Below are positions 25,272 to 34,514 of a stretch of 64,000 nucleotides of DNA, piece by piece. A model generated the notes under the pieces. It ran no database searches and had not been told where the DNA came from. It was given only the letters and a program-made list of their open reading frames with translations. Source of the stretch: Mesorhizobium sangaii (GTDB lineage Bacteria; Pseudomonadota; Alphaproteobacteria; Rhizobiales; Rhizobiaceae). The stretch covers positions 27,339-91,338 of the forward strand of contig NZ_JACHEF010000010.1 of NCBI RefSeq assembly GCF_014207355.1, given 5' to 3'. A program made the translations under genes and the position numbers. Every line of letters starts with the position of its first letter. The stretch's first letter is position 1.

Positions 25272-26405
25272 TCATCCGGCCACCGACAAAGCCTGATCGA
25301 GGTCGTCAATGATGTCCTGGGGATGCTCGAGCCCGATGGAGAGCCGCAAGAGCCCCGACGGAGCCATCGACTTCGGCCCTTCGACGGAGGCGCGGTGCTC
25401 GATCAGCGAGTGCGTGCCCCCGAGGCTCGTGGCCCGCACCACGAGTTTGAGCCGGCCAGCAACCGCCATGGCGGCCTCGGCACCGCCGCCGACGATGAAG
25501 GAAAGCATGGCGCCATAGCCCGACATCTGCCGGCCGGCCAACGCATGCCCCGGGTCGCCCGGTAGGCCAGGAAAGAGGACAGCTTCGACAGCGGGATGCC
25601 TTCGCAACGCTTCGGCCACCCTTTGAGCACCCTCGCAATGGGCTCGCATACGAACCGGCAAGGTCTGCAGCCCGCGCAGCGCCAGCCAGCAGTCGAAGGG
25701 GGCCGCGACGCTTCCCTTGTGATGTTGAATCATGCGCAAGGGGCGTTCGAGCGCCGATGCCTCCGGCAAGACGACGACCCCAGCCATCAGGTCGGAATGG
25801 CCGCCGATGTATTTCGTTGCCGAATGCACGACAGCATCGGCCCCGAGATCGAACGGGCGCTGCAGGATCGGTGTCGCCCAGGTATTGTCCACCACCGCGA
25901 GCGCACCGACCTCGTGCGCGAGGTCACAAGTCGCCCGGATGTCCACGACGCGGATAAGCGGGTTGGAGGGGGTCTCGATCCAGACGAGGCCGGTGGGTGC
26001 GGCACCGACAGCCGCGCGCACGGCGTCCATGTCGCGCATGTCAACGGCGACGAAGTCGAACCTGTGCCCGATGTCGGTTTCATCGATCAGCGACCGGATG
26101 CCGAAATACATGTCGTCGGGGACGACGATGCGATTGCCCTTGCTAGCATGCCCCTCGAACACCGCGGTGATCGCGGCCATGCCGGACGAGAAGGCGACAG
26201 CGGCCTGGCCGCCTTCGAGCGCGGCCATCGCCGTCTCGAACGCCTGCCGCGTCGGGTTGTCATCCCGGATATATTCGTAGCCCGACGGGAAGGAGCCGTC
26301 CGCGCTTCGCTCGAAGGTCGTGCTGGGATGGAACGGAAGGGTGACGGCCCCGGTGGAAGGGTCGACGCGCCGACCCGCATGTATTGCCGTGGTTTCTATG
26401 TGCAT
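25272..26405 (-). CDS. PLP-dependent gamma-lyase (Cys/Met metabolism family), candidate canavanine gamma-lyase
   Basis: 377 residues from ATG 26405 (MHIETTAIHAGRRVDPSTGA); the frame remains open far upstream but that is antisense to other genes. Trans-sulfuration fold: PFHPSTTFERSADGSFPSGY, ALEGGQAAVAFSSGMAAITA, WIETPSNPLIRVVDI, VDNTWATPILQRPF and PLP lysine in HSATKYIGGHSDLMAGV. Enzymes of this family cleave gamma-substituted amino acids. The neighbours (B3/B4 editing protein, amino-acid exporter, XRE-cupin regulator) match clusters described for canavanine gamma-lyase of Rhizobiales, which makes homoserine and hydroxyguanidine. Cystathionine or methionine gamma-lyase are alternatives. Starts 11 bp after the EamA gene. 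Confidence 0.88.
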   Translation of the reverse strand: MHIETTAIHAGRRVDPSTGAVTLPFHPSTTFERSADGSFPSGYEYIRDDNPTRQAFETAMAALEGGQAAVAFSSGMAAITAVFEGHASKGNRIVVPDDMYFGIRSLIDETDIGHRFDFVAVDMRDMDAVRAAVGAAPTGLVWIETPSNPLIRVVDIRATCDLAHEVGALAVVDNTWATPILQRPFDLGADAVVHSATKYIGGHSDLMAGVVVLPEASALERPLRMIQHHKGSVAAPFDCWLALRGLQTLPVRMRAHCEGAQRVAEALRRHPAVEAVLFPGLPGDPGHALAGRQMSGYGAMLSFIVGGGAEAAMAVAGRLKLVVRATSLGGTHSLIEHRASVEGPKSMAPSGLLRLSIGLEHPQDIIDDLDQALSVAG

Positions 26406-26416
26406 CGAGAAGCTCC

Positions 26417-27283
26417 TTAGGTGGATTTGAGAAGGAAGATTGCAGGGATGACCAGAAGCAGCCCGATTGCCTGGGATCTCGATGGCCGCTCCCGCAAAAC
26501 GGCGATGGCCAGAACAATCGTGGCTACGGGATATAGCGAGGCGATGGCCGAGGTTTCCGCCAGCCCTCCCGTGGCGAATGCCATCATGAGCAGCAGGTTT
26601 GCCGTTCCATCGAGAACACCGGCCCCGGCGGCAATACCCAGTGAGCGCGGATGCAACGCCCCACCTCGGCATCTCAGCGTCACGGCGGCCGTCGCCACAA
26701 ACGCCGTAGCGCGGACGAGCAGGAGGCCCCTGATACCTCCCCCAGCGACCTCGACCCTGTCGAGGCCAATGTAGAACAGGGCCAGGCCGAGTCCGGCCCC
26801 GAGGGCGACCATGAGGGTCGAACGGTTCCGCAAGCCATCGCGCCAGCCGCCGACCAAGCCTGAAAGAAAAGCTGCGCTGAAGCCAGCCGCAACCAGCCCC
26901 AGGACCAGAGGACCGGTCACCGCCTTGCCCGCCAGAATATCCACGAACGCCGGCACGGCTATGGCGACGGCGGCGGTGAGCGGCGCGACCTGCGTCATCT
27001 GCCCCTCGGCCAATGCGCGATAGAGGAGGGAGACGCGCGCGAACCCAGTGCCTGCCGACAGGCACCACGCCATGGGGAGCGTGCCAGCAGGTCCACCGCC
27101 GAAGCATGCCGCTGCGCCGAGCACGAGCAGGCCAACGCCGAGCGCCACCGAGACAACCTGCCGCCAATCCGAGTCGCGCGCGGCGACACCGCCTAGAAAA
27201 TCGCCAGCGCCGAAAGTGGCTGCGGCCAAGCTTGCGGCCAGGATGCTCATGTGGGGACCACGGAGCCAAGCGGGAGCTCGCAT
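26417..27283 (-). CDS. EamA/DMT-type transporter
   Basis: About ten hydrophobic segments in 288 residues (FGAGDFLGGVAARDSDWRQV; VVSVALGVGLLVLGAAACF; LGLVAAGFSAAFLSGLVGGW; SLYPVATIVLAIAVLRERPS), two EamA repeats. Start is ATG 27283 or the internal ATG 27250 (MSILAASLAA). First gene of the minus-strand operon, divergent from the XRE-cupin regulator; family members export amino acids and analogues. In this setting it may expel a toxic amino acid. Confidence 0.86.
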   Translation of the reverse strand: MRAPAWLRGPHMSILAASLAAATFGAGDFLGGVAARDSDWRQVVSVALGVGLLVLGAAACFGGGPAGTLPMAWCLSAGTGFARVSLLYRALAEGQMTQVAPLTAAVAIAVPAFVDILAGKAVTGPLVLGLVAAGFSAAFLSGLVGGWRDGLRNRSTLMVALGAGLGLALFYIGLDRVEVAGGGIRGLLLVRATAFVATAAVTLRCRGGALHPRSLGIAAGAGVLDGTANLLLMMAFATGGLAETSAIASLYPVATIVLAIAVLRERPSRSQAIGLLLVIPAIFLLKST

Positions 27284-27391
27284 GGCAGATACAGGGTCGG
27301 CCGCCCGCGAGCGGCAAAACCTTGTCGGCGATCAGAATGGCCACGGGCAACGATCCTGGAGTTTGAGACAGCGCGGTTGAACTTTTCACGC

Positions 27392-27445
27392 CGGTCATTA
27401 TACTGACCGTATGCAATGTGTCAGCGGAAGTCAATATAATGACCG
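27392..27445. promoter_or_regulatory. Operator: perfect 11-bp inverted repeat spanning the XRE promoter and start codon
   Basis: CGGTCATTATA (27392-27402) and TATAATGACCG (27435-27445) are exact complements 32 bases apart; the second arm contains the ATG (27439) of the regulator, and TACTGACCG inside gives a partial extra half-site. Both arms carry TATA-like -10 elements. It should let the XRE-cupin protein control itself and the divergent operon. Confidence 0.65.
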
Positions 27446-28038
27446 ACGAAGAAACGGCAGAGGCAACGGAGAGACAACTTGGGACCGCACTATCATTGAG
27501 GGTGCAGCATCTGCGCCGGGCCCAGACTTTGAGCCTGGATGGACTTGCTGCGCTCTCCGGTCTGTCGAAGGGCACCGTCGTGGCCATCGAACAGGGAAAG
27601 GCCAATCCGAGCATTGGAGTGTTGTGCCGTCTGGCGGTCGCCTTCTCTCTGTCAGTTACCGATCTGTTGGGCGTGTCATCCGAGGAGGTTTCGGGTGGTC
27701 CGATTGAGCGCACCAACCCAGCTACGCTTTGGAAAACACCGCGAGGAAGCAAGGCGAAATTAGACGCCTCGACCTCAGGCCGGACGATGTTCGAGATCTG
27801 GTCCTGGACAATTGTGCCCGGCGACGTTCATCGCTCGGACGCTCACAGCCGGGGCACCCGTGAGCTTCTTTCGGTCGTGCGAGGAAGCCTCAACATCACC
27901 GTCGGCTCGGAGACTATGACATTGCAGGCCGGCGAAGCCGCGCGGCTCGTCACCGATCAGCCGCACTCCTATGCTGCCGCGGACGATCAGCCTGTTTTGT
28001 TTTCAATGGCTGTGCTCGAACGCGCAGAAGAGTCATGA
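27439..28038 (+). CDS. XRE-family regulator with C-terminal cupin domain
   Basis: 199 residues from ATG 27439 (an upstream ATG-less extension to 27418 is unlikely). N-terminal helix-turn-helix (LSLDGLAALSGLSKGTVVAI EQGKANPSIG, about residues 30-60) and a cupin barrel (SDAHSRGTRELLSVVRGSLN; LQAGEAARLVTDQPHSYAA) that probably binds the inducing small molecule. Divergent from the EamA-lyase-editing operon across a shared operator. The same regulator type occurs in canavanine-utilisation clusters. Confidence 0.9.
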   Translation: MTDEETAEATERQLGTALSLRVQHLRRAQTLSLDGLAALSGLSKGTVVAIEQGKANPSIGVLCRLAVAFSLSVTDLLGVSSEEVSGGPIERTNPATLWKTPRGSKAKLDASTSGRTMFEIWSWTIVPGDVHRSDAHSRGTRELLSVVRGSLNITVGSETMTLQAGEAARLVTDQPHSYAAADDQPVLFSMAVLERAEES

Positions 28039-28039
28039 C

Positions 28040-28440
28040 CCATCCGTCGTGATCGGCTTCGGATGGATCTGGCTCTTGCGCAACCGACATCGTGGGAACC
28101 GCGCAAGGCACCCGGCGGCTGCTCAAGGGAGCCACAAAGTTTTCGAGTTTCTCGCGCGTCTGATCCCCCGACAGGTACTGAATCGCGTGGAAGATCGGTG
28201 CGGCATGGGGCCTGACCGCCACCCGGTCCTGCGGACGACAATGCGGCGTGATAAAGCGCGGTCATGATCGTGCGGAGAGAGGCGAAGGAGGCCTGGTGGC
28301 CATCGCCTTCCCGCACGTGGTTGGCATTATGTATCGTCCAGGCGACACGCCGCTCGATTTGGTTCAAATAGGCAGTTTTCGATGTCATCCAATTCTGCGC
28401 AAGTGATGCGTCACATCGGTGTTTCCAGATAGGGGCTGTC
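28040..28440 (-). pseudogene. Unidentified broken gene
   Basis: Two reverse frames contain coding-like sequence (LNQIERRVAWTIHNANHVRE, ASLRTIMTALYHAALSSAGP, then FHAIQYLSGDQTREKLENFV). They join across a frameshift near 28220. I could not name the family. Confidence 0.35.
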
Positions 28441-28444
28441 TTCA

Positions 28445-29292
28445 CAGATCGAGTCTCAGCACTCCGGTTGCGCGCAATACGCATGGAATGAACCGATGAG
28501 TCCGAGCGTCCTTGGACAGGACAGCATCCCGATGGATCGGCTGCCCTTCCAGAATTCCGCATTCGCAGGTCCCGCAAACCCCGTTCTCACACGACGCCAT
28601 GAGCAGCACGCCGGCGGCGCGCAGCGCTGCGAGTGCCGAGGTATCGGCCGCGACAGGAACCACTGTCCCGTCACGAAGGGTGATCGTGAAAGGTTCGGGT
28701 GGCGCATCGTCGTGTTCCGGCGGCTGAAAAGCCGAAATGCACGGTTCTTTCCGGCCAGTGCGCGGTTGCCCGATCCACGGCCGCCATGAAACCTGGTGGA
28801 CCGCAATAATAGAGCTGTGCGTCGGAGGAACGCGTCGATAGCAAGGATTCAAGATCCTCCCGGGTCTCCGGTTCGTCGTCGAAATGCAGCCACACGGTGT
28901 TGCAGTCGAGCTCCCGCTCGATGACCGACAACAGAGGCGCGAGTGCTCGGCTGCGGGTGAAGTAGTGCAGCTGGTACGGGCTTGCCCTCCCGCTCCAGGG
29001 CGCGCGCCATTGCCAAGATCGGGGTGATTCCGATGCCTCCTGCCAGCAGCACGGTTGGCCCTTCGCGTTGGGCAAGCGAGAAATGATTGCGAGGAGCAGA
29101 AACCGGGTGGGTGCATCCGACGGCCACTGCGTCATGGATCCACGCCGAGCCGCCGCGACCAACCTCTTCGCGCTTGACGGCGATTGTGTAGCGGCTCAGA
29201 CCTGTCGGATCGCCGCAGAGCGAATACTGGCGCACTTTCCCATCAGGCAGATGAACATCGACGTGTGAGCCCGGTTCGAAGGCTGGCAGCAT
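28445..29292 (-). pseudogene. VanB/PDR-type ferredoxin reductase, two frameshifts and truncated start
   Basis: Electron-transfer component of an aromatic oxygenase. Pieces in order: FEPGSHVDVHLPDGKVRQYS and VLLAGGIGITPILAMARALE (flavin and NAD domains), then YQLHYFTRSRALAPLLSVIE and YYCGPPGFMAAVDRA in the next frame, then the plant-type [2Fe-2S] domain LMASCENGVCGTCECGILEG in a third. About 25 N-terminal residues are absent. Not functional as read. Confidence 0.82.
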
Positions 29293-29322
29293 TCATGATG
29301 ATGCGGGGCGAGGCCATATCGA

Positions 29323-29812
29323 TTACCCGTCAATTGGTAGAATCGGATCACCGGGGCGGATCACGCCGCCAACCTCGATCGCGCAGTTTAGGCCAGAGCG
29401 GTTCAGAAGGCCCTCGTAGAGACCGGGAATGCCGAGCAGTTGCTCGATATACTTGCAGGGAAAATTCATCCGCGCCGCCCGCAGGACGGTTTCCCCGATC
29501 CGAAAGCGCGTGCCGACCAGGTGCCCCAAGGGAACGCCGCGCGTGGTAAGGTTCCGCCGATGATCTTCGGGCGCGACCTTGGCCTTGAAACCCGGAATCC
29601 TGGGCTCGCCCTGTGCCATGGCTTCCAGGACTTCGACCTCGATCAGTCACTTCGCGCACGTCGGGTTTCGGAGAGTAGGTCCCCGTACCCAGATAGTACC
29701 GATCCCCGACAATGCCGCGCCCGGCAACGAGTTGTGCTTCCGTCAACTCTTCCATCTCGTAGGACGCCGCGGGTGCAACGTGGATGTGAAGCAGCGTTCC
29801 CCGCCAAGTCAT
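29323..29812 (-). pseudogene. MOSC-domain protein, single frameshift
   Basis: MOSC (molybdenum cofactor sulfurase C-terminal) protein. The start MTWRGTLLHIHVAPAASYEM to KPDVREVT lies in one frame; the rest (LEAMAQGEPRIPGFKAKVAP; MNFPCKYIEQLLGIPGLYEG; GGVIRPGDPILPIDG) in another, consistent with loss of one base near 29645. It precedes the VanB ruin. Confidence 0.8.
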
Positions 29813-30015
29813 GCATTGTCCTCCAAAACCATGGCCGCAGCCTTAAAGTGAGAGCCAGGATTTAGGATATGCACGGGCTCTTCCCCGACCTTTAGGGGAG
29901 CCACGGCAACGGACCTAATCCCGGGAGAACTCTGCTGGGGAACTGGTCTGATCAACAGTGCCAGTTTTTTGATATTTTTCCAGTCCAGTACGCTGAAGGT
30001 GGCTGGCTGCTCATG

Positions 30016-31569
30016 TCACAAGCCCGGCTTATCGTCGCCCCGCCCCAAGCCATCGTCGCCATTGGTCTCGGGGAATCCTCCTTTCATCTGTTCGACAGCC
30101 TCCAGCAGAATTCGAACACCCTTCTCGATCTGCTGTATGCTCAAGGCGGAATAGCCCATGACCAGCCCGACCTGGTCAGCACGGCCTTCGCCCGTTTCGC
30201 GACGATCGTATAGGGGGGAAATGGAGTGTATGCCCACACCTGAGTGTCGCGCCTTTTCAATCAGCGGTGCTTCCAGTGATCGCGGCAGCTCCTTGAACCA
30301 GACGACAACGTGCAGCCCGGCGTCGGCGCCCTCGATGGCGATCCGATCTCCGAATCGGTGTCGCAGGGCACTCAGCAGGCTCTCCCGGCGCTCACCGTTC
30401 AGCCGGCGCACGCGGCGCACATGGCTTTCATAGGCGCCGCTCTCGATCAGCATTGCTAAAGCCTCCTGCTCGGCCACCGGAGAGTGCCTGTCCAGGAGTT
30501 GTTTGGCCGCCGCGAAGACGTCCTGTAATTCCGGGGGGACCACGAGATAGCCAATGCGCAGCATCGGCGAGAGAGTCTTGGAAATCGTGCCGAGATAAAT
30601 CACAGAACTGCAGTCTTCCAGCTTGTGCAACGGGGGCACCGGATTGATGTCGTAGCGGTACTCGCTGTCGTAATCATCCTCGATCACATAGGCGTCGTTG
30701 CGCCGCGCCCATTCCAGGAGCTGATGCCGGCGCGAGATCGGCATGACGCCGCCGAGCGGGAACTGGTGCGAGGGCGTGACATAGGCCAGCCGCGCCTCGA
30801 CTCCTTTGAGCAAGTCCGTCTTCATCCCATCCTGATCGACAACGACCGAGACAGGCGAGGCCCCTGTGCTGGCAAAGACCTGGCGAGCCATCCGGTAGCA
30901 CGGGTCTTCGATGACGAAGCGGTCCACGGGATCGAGCATCAGGCGCGCGCACAGATCGAGACCCTGCTGCGAGCCGCTGACGATGATAATCTGCTCGAGG
31001 TCGCAGCTCAACGTTCGGGCCCGCCAGAGATAACTCTGCAGCGCCTGGCGCAGGCGACGCGATCCGCGGGGATCGTCATAGGCCAGTCGCACGGGACGTT
31101 GCGCCATCGCCGCGTTCATGGCGCGCTTCCAGATCAGCGCCGGGAAATCGGACGGCGCCAGATCACCATAGCGGAAATCAATTTTCGGCGCGTTCGGCAA
31201 GTAATCCGGCCAGGGCGGACTGGCGCGCAGGCGTCCCCCATAAGCGGACAGTCTAACCGGGCCGGCTCGTTTCAAGCGCGCGCTGCTCGGGCTGTCTTCG
31301 AGCAATGATGATGCAACGCGGGGTCGTGCGCCTTGTCGAACTTCGATGAAACCTTCCACGGCCAGCTGGTCGTAAGCGACAGTGACCGTCGTTCGCGAAA
31401 CGCCGAGCTCACTCGCCAAACTCCGAGAGGACGGCAGGTGACTGCCGGTTTCATAGACACCGCCAAGAATTTGGTCTCGAAGCGCCATGTAAATCTGGCG
31501 TGCACCCATGGCATGCACACGGCCCTCGGAACCGGGATCTTGAGACTGGACCATTTCAATCATCGCCAA
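30016..31569 (-). CDS. MocR/PdxR-type regulator (GntR domain fused to aminotransferase fold)
   Basis: 517 residues. N-terminal winged helix (LRDQILGGVYETGSHLPSSR; LASELGVSRTTVTVAYDQLA) joined to a PLP-aminotransferase-like domain with PLP-lysine loop GTISKTLSPMLRIGYLV and IIIVSGSQQGLDLCARLML. Start is ATG 31569 or 31507-31509 (MGARQIYM). MocR proteins use PLP or an amino-acid adduct as effector and usually control a divergent operon; here that is the PLP-lyase, DapA-like, PaiB and AlaX genes starting 66 bp away. Confidence 0.9.
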   Translation of the reverse strand: MAMIEMVQSQDPGSEGRVHAMGARQIYMALRDQILGGVYETGSHLPSSRSLASELGVSRTTVTVAYDQLAVEGFIEVRQGARPRVASSLLEDSPSSARLKRAGPVRLSAYGGRLRASPPWPDYLPNAPKIDFRYGDLAPSDFPALIWKRAMNAAMAQRPVRLAYDDPRGSRRLRQALQSYLWRARTLSCDLEQIIIVSGSQQGLDLCARLMLDPVDRFVIEDPCYRMARQVFASTGASPVSVVVDQDGMKTDLLKGVEARLAYVTPSHQFPLGGVMPISRRHQLLEWARRNDAYVIEDDYDSEYRYDINPVPPLHKLEDCSSVIYLGTISKTLSPMLRIGYLVVPPELQDVFAAAKQLLDRHSPVAEQEALAMLIESGAYESHVRRVRRLNGERRESLLSALRHRFGDRIAIEGADAGLHVVVWFKELPRSLEAPLIEKARHSGVGIHSISPLYDRRETGEGRADQVGLVMGYSALSIQQIEKGVRILLEAVEQMKGGFPETNGDDGLGRGDDKPGL

Positions 31570-31635
31570 CTGGACATTTCATATAAACCAGTCTGAGCGC
31601 ATTCTGCCGAAAATCCAAGAGGACGCCACGAACTG

Positions 31636-32871
31636 ATGACCCGCACGACCGATCCAATCAAGATGTGTGCTCCGGAGCGGTCGCACAGCGACGCCGACCT
31701 CGGCTTCGCCACCCGCGCAATCCATTTTGGCTACGATCCGATCGGATTTTCGAACGCAGTCCAGCCTCCGGTCTTCCTGACCTCCACATACGGCTTCGAG
31801 AGCGTGGCGGCTAATGAGGCCGCAGCCGCGCTCGGCGGCAGGCTTTACGCTCGCGAATACAATCCGACGACGGAAATCCTCGAGAAACGGCTCGCCAATC
31901 TGGAGGGAGCCGAGGCGAGTCTGGTCGTGGCATCCGGGATGGCTGCTTTCGGCACGCTGATCCTTTCGCTGCTGTCGCAGGGCGATGAACTCGTCGTGCA
32001 CAAGACGCTTTACGCGAACACGCTCGCCATGGTCGAACAGGCGGTCCCGCGTTTTGGGATCAAGGTCGTCGCGGTCGATCTGTCCGAGCCAAGCAATCTC
32101 GATGGCGCGATCACTGACCGGACCCGGCTTGTTTTCTTCGAGACCCCGGTCAACCCGCTGAGCCGCATCCTCGACATCGCGGAAATTTCCGGACGCGCAC
32201 ACGCTCGCGGAGTTAAGGTGGCGGTGGACAGCACCTTCGCCTCGCCGGCACTCCAGCGGCCGCTGGAACACGGGGCCGATATCGTGATCCACTCGCTGAC
32301 GAAGTATATCAACGGCCACGGCGATGCTCTCGGCGGGGTGATCTTGGGTGACGCTCAGACACTCCACACGCTGCACGAAACGGGTCTCCGCTACATCACC
32401 GGAGCGGCACTGTCACCACTGTCGGCGTTCCTGATCCTGCGCGGACTGAAGACGCTGACGCTCCGCATGGAACGGCACAGCGCGACGGCTCTTTCAACCG
32501 CGCAAGCGCTCGAGGCGCATCCCGCGGTGGCCTGGGTGAGCTACCCGTTCCTCGACTCGCATCCCGATCAGGCGATTGCCCGAAAGCAGATGTCCGAGGG
32601 ATCAGGCATGTTGGCTTTCGGCCTCCACGCCGGGTTCGAGGGTGCGCGCCGCATGATGGACCGGCTCAACCTGGTCACTCGAGCTGTCAGCCTCGGGGAT
32701 GCTGACAGCCTCATCTGCCATCCGGCCAGTCTGACACGTGCCCGTAAAAGCGTCCGCAAGGACGCTCATCTTGCCGATGGCGTTGGCGAGGACCTCATGC
32801 GTCTCTCGGTCGGTCTGGAAGACGCCGGCGACTTGATTGCTGATCTGAGGCAGGCGCTGGACCTGCTCTGA
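31636..32871 (+). CDS. PLP-dependent gamma-lyase of the Met/Cys family (module 2)
   Basis: 411 residues. Trans-sulfuration fold with FATRAIHFGYDPIGFSNAVQ, PVFLTSTYGFESVAANEAAA, LEGAEASLVVASGMAAFGTL, ETPVNPLSRILDIAEI and PLP lysine in HSLTKYINGHGDALGGV. Closest in appearance to methionine gamma-lyases. First gene of the operon facing the MocR regulator, followed by DapA-like, PaiB and AlaX genes. It is clearly a different protein from the lyase at 25272-26405. Substrate unknown; a gamma-substituted plant amino acid is inferred. Confidence 0.88.
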   Translation: MTRTTDPIKMCAPERSHSDADLGFATRAIHFGYDPIGFSNAVQPPVFLTSTYGFESVAANEAAAALGGRLYAREYNPTTEILEKRLANLEGAEASLVVASGMAAFGTLILSLLSQGDELVVHKTLYANTLAMVEQAVPRFGIKVVAVDLSEPSNLDGAITDRTRLVFFETPVNPLSRILDIAEISGRAHARGVKVAVDSTFASPALQRPLEHGADIVIHSLTKYINGHGDALGGVILGDAQTLHTLHETGLRYITGAALSPLSAFLILRGLKTLTLRMERHSATALSTAQALEAHPAVAWVSYPFLDSHPDQAIARKQMSEGSGMLAFGLHAGFEGARRMMDRLNLVTRAVSLGDADSLICHPASLTRARKSVRKDAHLADGVGEDLMRLSVGLEDAGDLIADLRQALDLL

Positions 32872-32934
32872 TAAGCCGGTTCCCATCTCGCTTCCAACAT
32901 CACTGGCGCTCATGCAGAAATCTGGAGCAACGCA

Positions 32935-33837
32935 ATGGCATTCCTGAGCGGGCTTTCCGCATTCCCCATCACGCCGAGTGACCGTGACGGCCGCGTCGAT
33001 ACTAAGGCCCTGCGCAGGTTGATTAGACGGCTTTGCGCCGCAAAGGTCGATTCCATCGGCCTTCTCGGCAGCACCGGCACCTACATTTACCTCACGCGCG
33101 AGGAGCGGCGAGCGGCCCTTGCCGAAGCTTTGGACGAAGCCGGTGGGCAGACGCCGGTCGTGGTGGGCGTGGGCGCGCTGCGTACCGACGAGGCGGTCAA
33201 GCTCGCGCAGGACGCCAAGGCCCTCGGCGCTGCCGCGGGGTTGCTTGCGGCTGTCTCGTACACCCCGCTCACCGAGGACGAGGTGTTCGAACATTTCTCG
33301 ACCGTGGCGCGCGAAGGTGGCCTTCCGATTGTCATCTACGACAATCCCGGAACGACGCATTTCCATTTCACTCCCGCACTTGTCAGCCGTTTGGCCAAGG
33401 TGCCGGGGATCGTCGCCATCAAAAATCCAACCGACAAGAGCGAAGCGATCGAGAGCCATCTGGCTGGGCAGAGGAGCATCGTGCCGGAAGGCTTTTCGAT
33501 CGGCTACAGCGGCGATTGGAATGCCACTGAGGCCATGATCGCTGGTGCTGACACCTGGTACAGCGTGCTGGCCGGCATCCTGCCCGAGGTCTGCATGAAG
33601 ATTGTCAGGGCGTCGCAGACGGGCGATGCGGCCGAAGCACGCCGCCTCGGCGCCGCATTGACGCCAATCTGGGATCTCTTCAAGCAGTTCTCCAGCCTCC
33701 GCGTCGTCTATGTGCTCGCCGAATTGCTCGACATTTGCCGCGCTGAACTTCCGCGCCCGATCCTGCCGCTCTCCGCTGTAGCAAAGCGTCAGATCGTCGA
33801 GGCGCTGGAACGCCTGCCGGCGGGCATTTTCCGATAA
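32935..33837 (+). CDS. DapA-family aldolase (dihydrodipicolinate synthase-like)
   Basis: 300-residue TIM-barrel lyase: IGLLGSTGTYIYLTREERR (substrate loop), PIVIYDNPGTTHFHF with the catalytic Tyr, and VPGIVAIKNPTDKSEAIE with the Schiff-base Lys. The normal G-T-T-G-E loop reads S-T-G-T-Y, so it is unlikely to be the lysine-pathway enzyme. 63 bp after the lyase gene; it may condense or cleave the keto-acid formed by that enzyme. ATG 32935 chosen, weakly preceded by GGAGCAACGCA. Confidence 0.87.
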   Translation: MAFLSGLSAFPITPSDRDGRVDTKALRRLIRRLCAAKVDSIGLLGSTGTYIYLTREERRAALAEALDEAGGQTPVVVGVGALRTDEAVKLAQDAKALGAAAGLLAAVSYTPLTEDEVFEHFSTVAREGGLPIVIYDNPGTTHFHFTPALVSRLAKVPGIVAIKNPTDKSEAIESHLAGQRSIVPEGFSIGYSGDWNATEAMIAGADTWYSVLAGILPEVCMKIVRASQTGDAAEARRLGAALTPIWDLFKQFSSLRVVYVLAELLDICRAELPRPILPLSAVAKRQIVEALERLPAGIFR

Positions 33838-33869
33838 ACCGTGAACCGCCCGACAGTGAAGGAACCTTC

Positions 33870-34514
33870 ATGTATGTACCCCCACATTTCGACGAACCCA
33901 GTCAAGAGGCTCTCCACGATCTGATCGAGACGAGCGCCCTCGGCGTATTGATCACCCATGGCAGGAGCGGGCTCGATGCCAATCACATTCCCTTCGACCT
34001 CAATAGGTCGCAGGGTGAAAACGGTACCCTTCGCTGCCATGTCGCACGCAACAATCCGGTTTGGCAGGACGTGGCGACCGGCGATGAGGTTCTTGTGGTG
34101 TTCCGCGCCGGCGACGCTTACATCTCGCCGCAATGGTATCCAAGCAAGCAGGAGTTCCACAAACAGGTGCCGACCTGGAACTACATCGTCGCACATGCAT
34201 ATGGACGGATCACAATCCACGACGATGAACGCTATGTCCGCCGCAATGTCGCCAAACTGACTCACAGGCACGAGGCGGCCCAGCCTGTCCCGTGGAAGAT
34301 GGGAGACGCACCGAGGGATTTTATCGACACAATGGTCAAGGCAATCGTCGGTCTCGAGATCGAGGTCACTCGTCTTGTCGGCAAAACCAAGCTCAGTCAG
34401 AACAAAGAGGTCCGCGATATCAGCAATGCCGGCGAAATGCTGAACGCCCAAGGCGACCGGCGCGTTGGTGAGGCGATGCTTGCAGCCGCCGCCCGGAAGT
34501 CCGAACAGGGCTGA
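33870..34514 (+). CDS. PaiB-family FMN-binding protein (module 2)
   Basis: 214 residues, MYVPPHFDEPSQEALHDLIE, with HGRSGLDANHIPFDLNRS, DAYISPQWYPSKQEFHKQVP and TWNYIVAHAYGRITIHDDER. Same family as 23791-24423 and in the equivalent position of a similar operon. AAGGAACC precedes ATG 33870; 32 bp after the DapA-like gene. Role within the operon unknown. Confidence 0.9.
   Translation: MYVPPHFDEPSQEALHDLIETSALGVLITHGRSGLDANHIPFDLNRSQGENGTLRCHVARNNPVWQDVATGDEVLVVFRAGDAYISPQWYPSKQEFHKQVPTWNYIVAHAYGRITIHDDERYVRRNVAKLTHRHEAAQPVPWKMGDAPRDFIDTMVKAIVGLEIEVTRLVGKTKLSQNKEVRDISNAGEMLNAQGDRRVGEAMLAAAARKSEQG

Noticed and set aside
26406..27752. Upstream extension of the module 1 lyase frame to 826 residues
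   Set aside because: It overlaps the EamA and XRE genes in another frame; the family start is at 26405.
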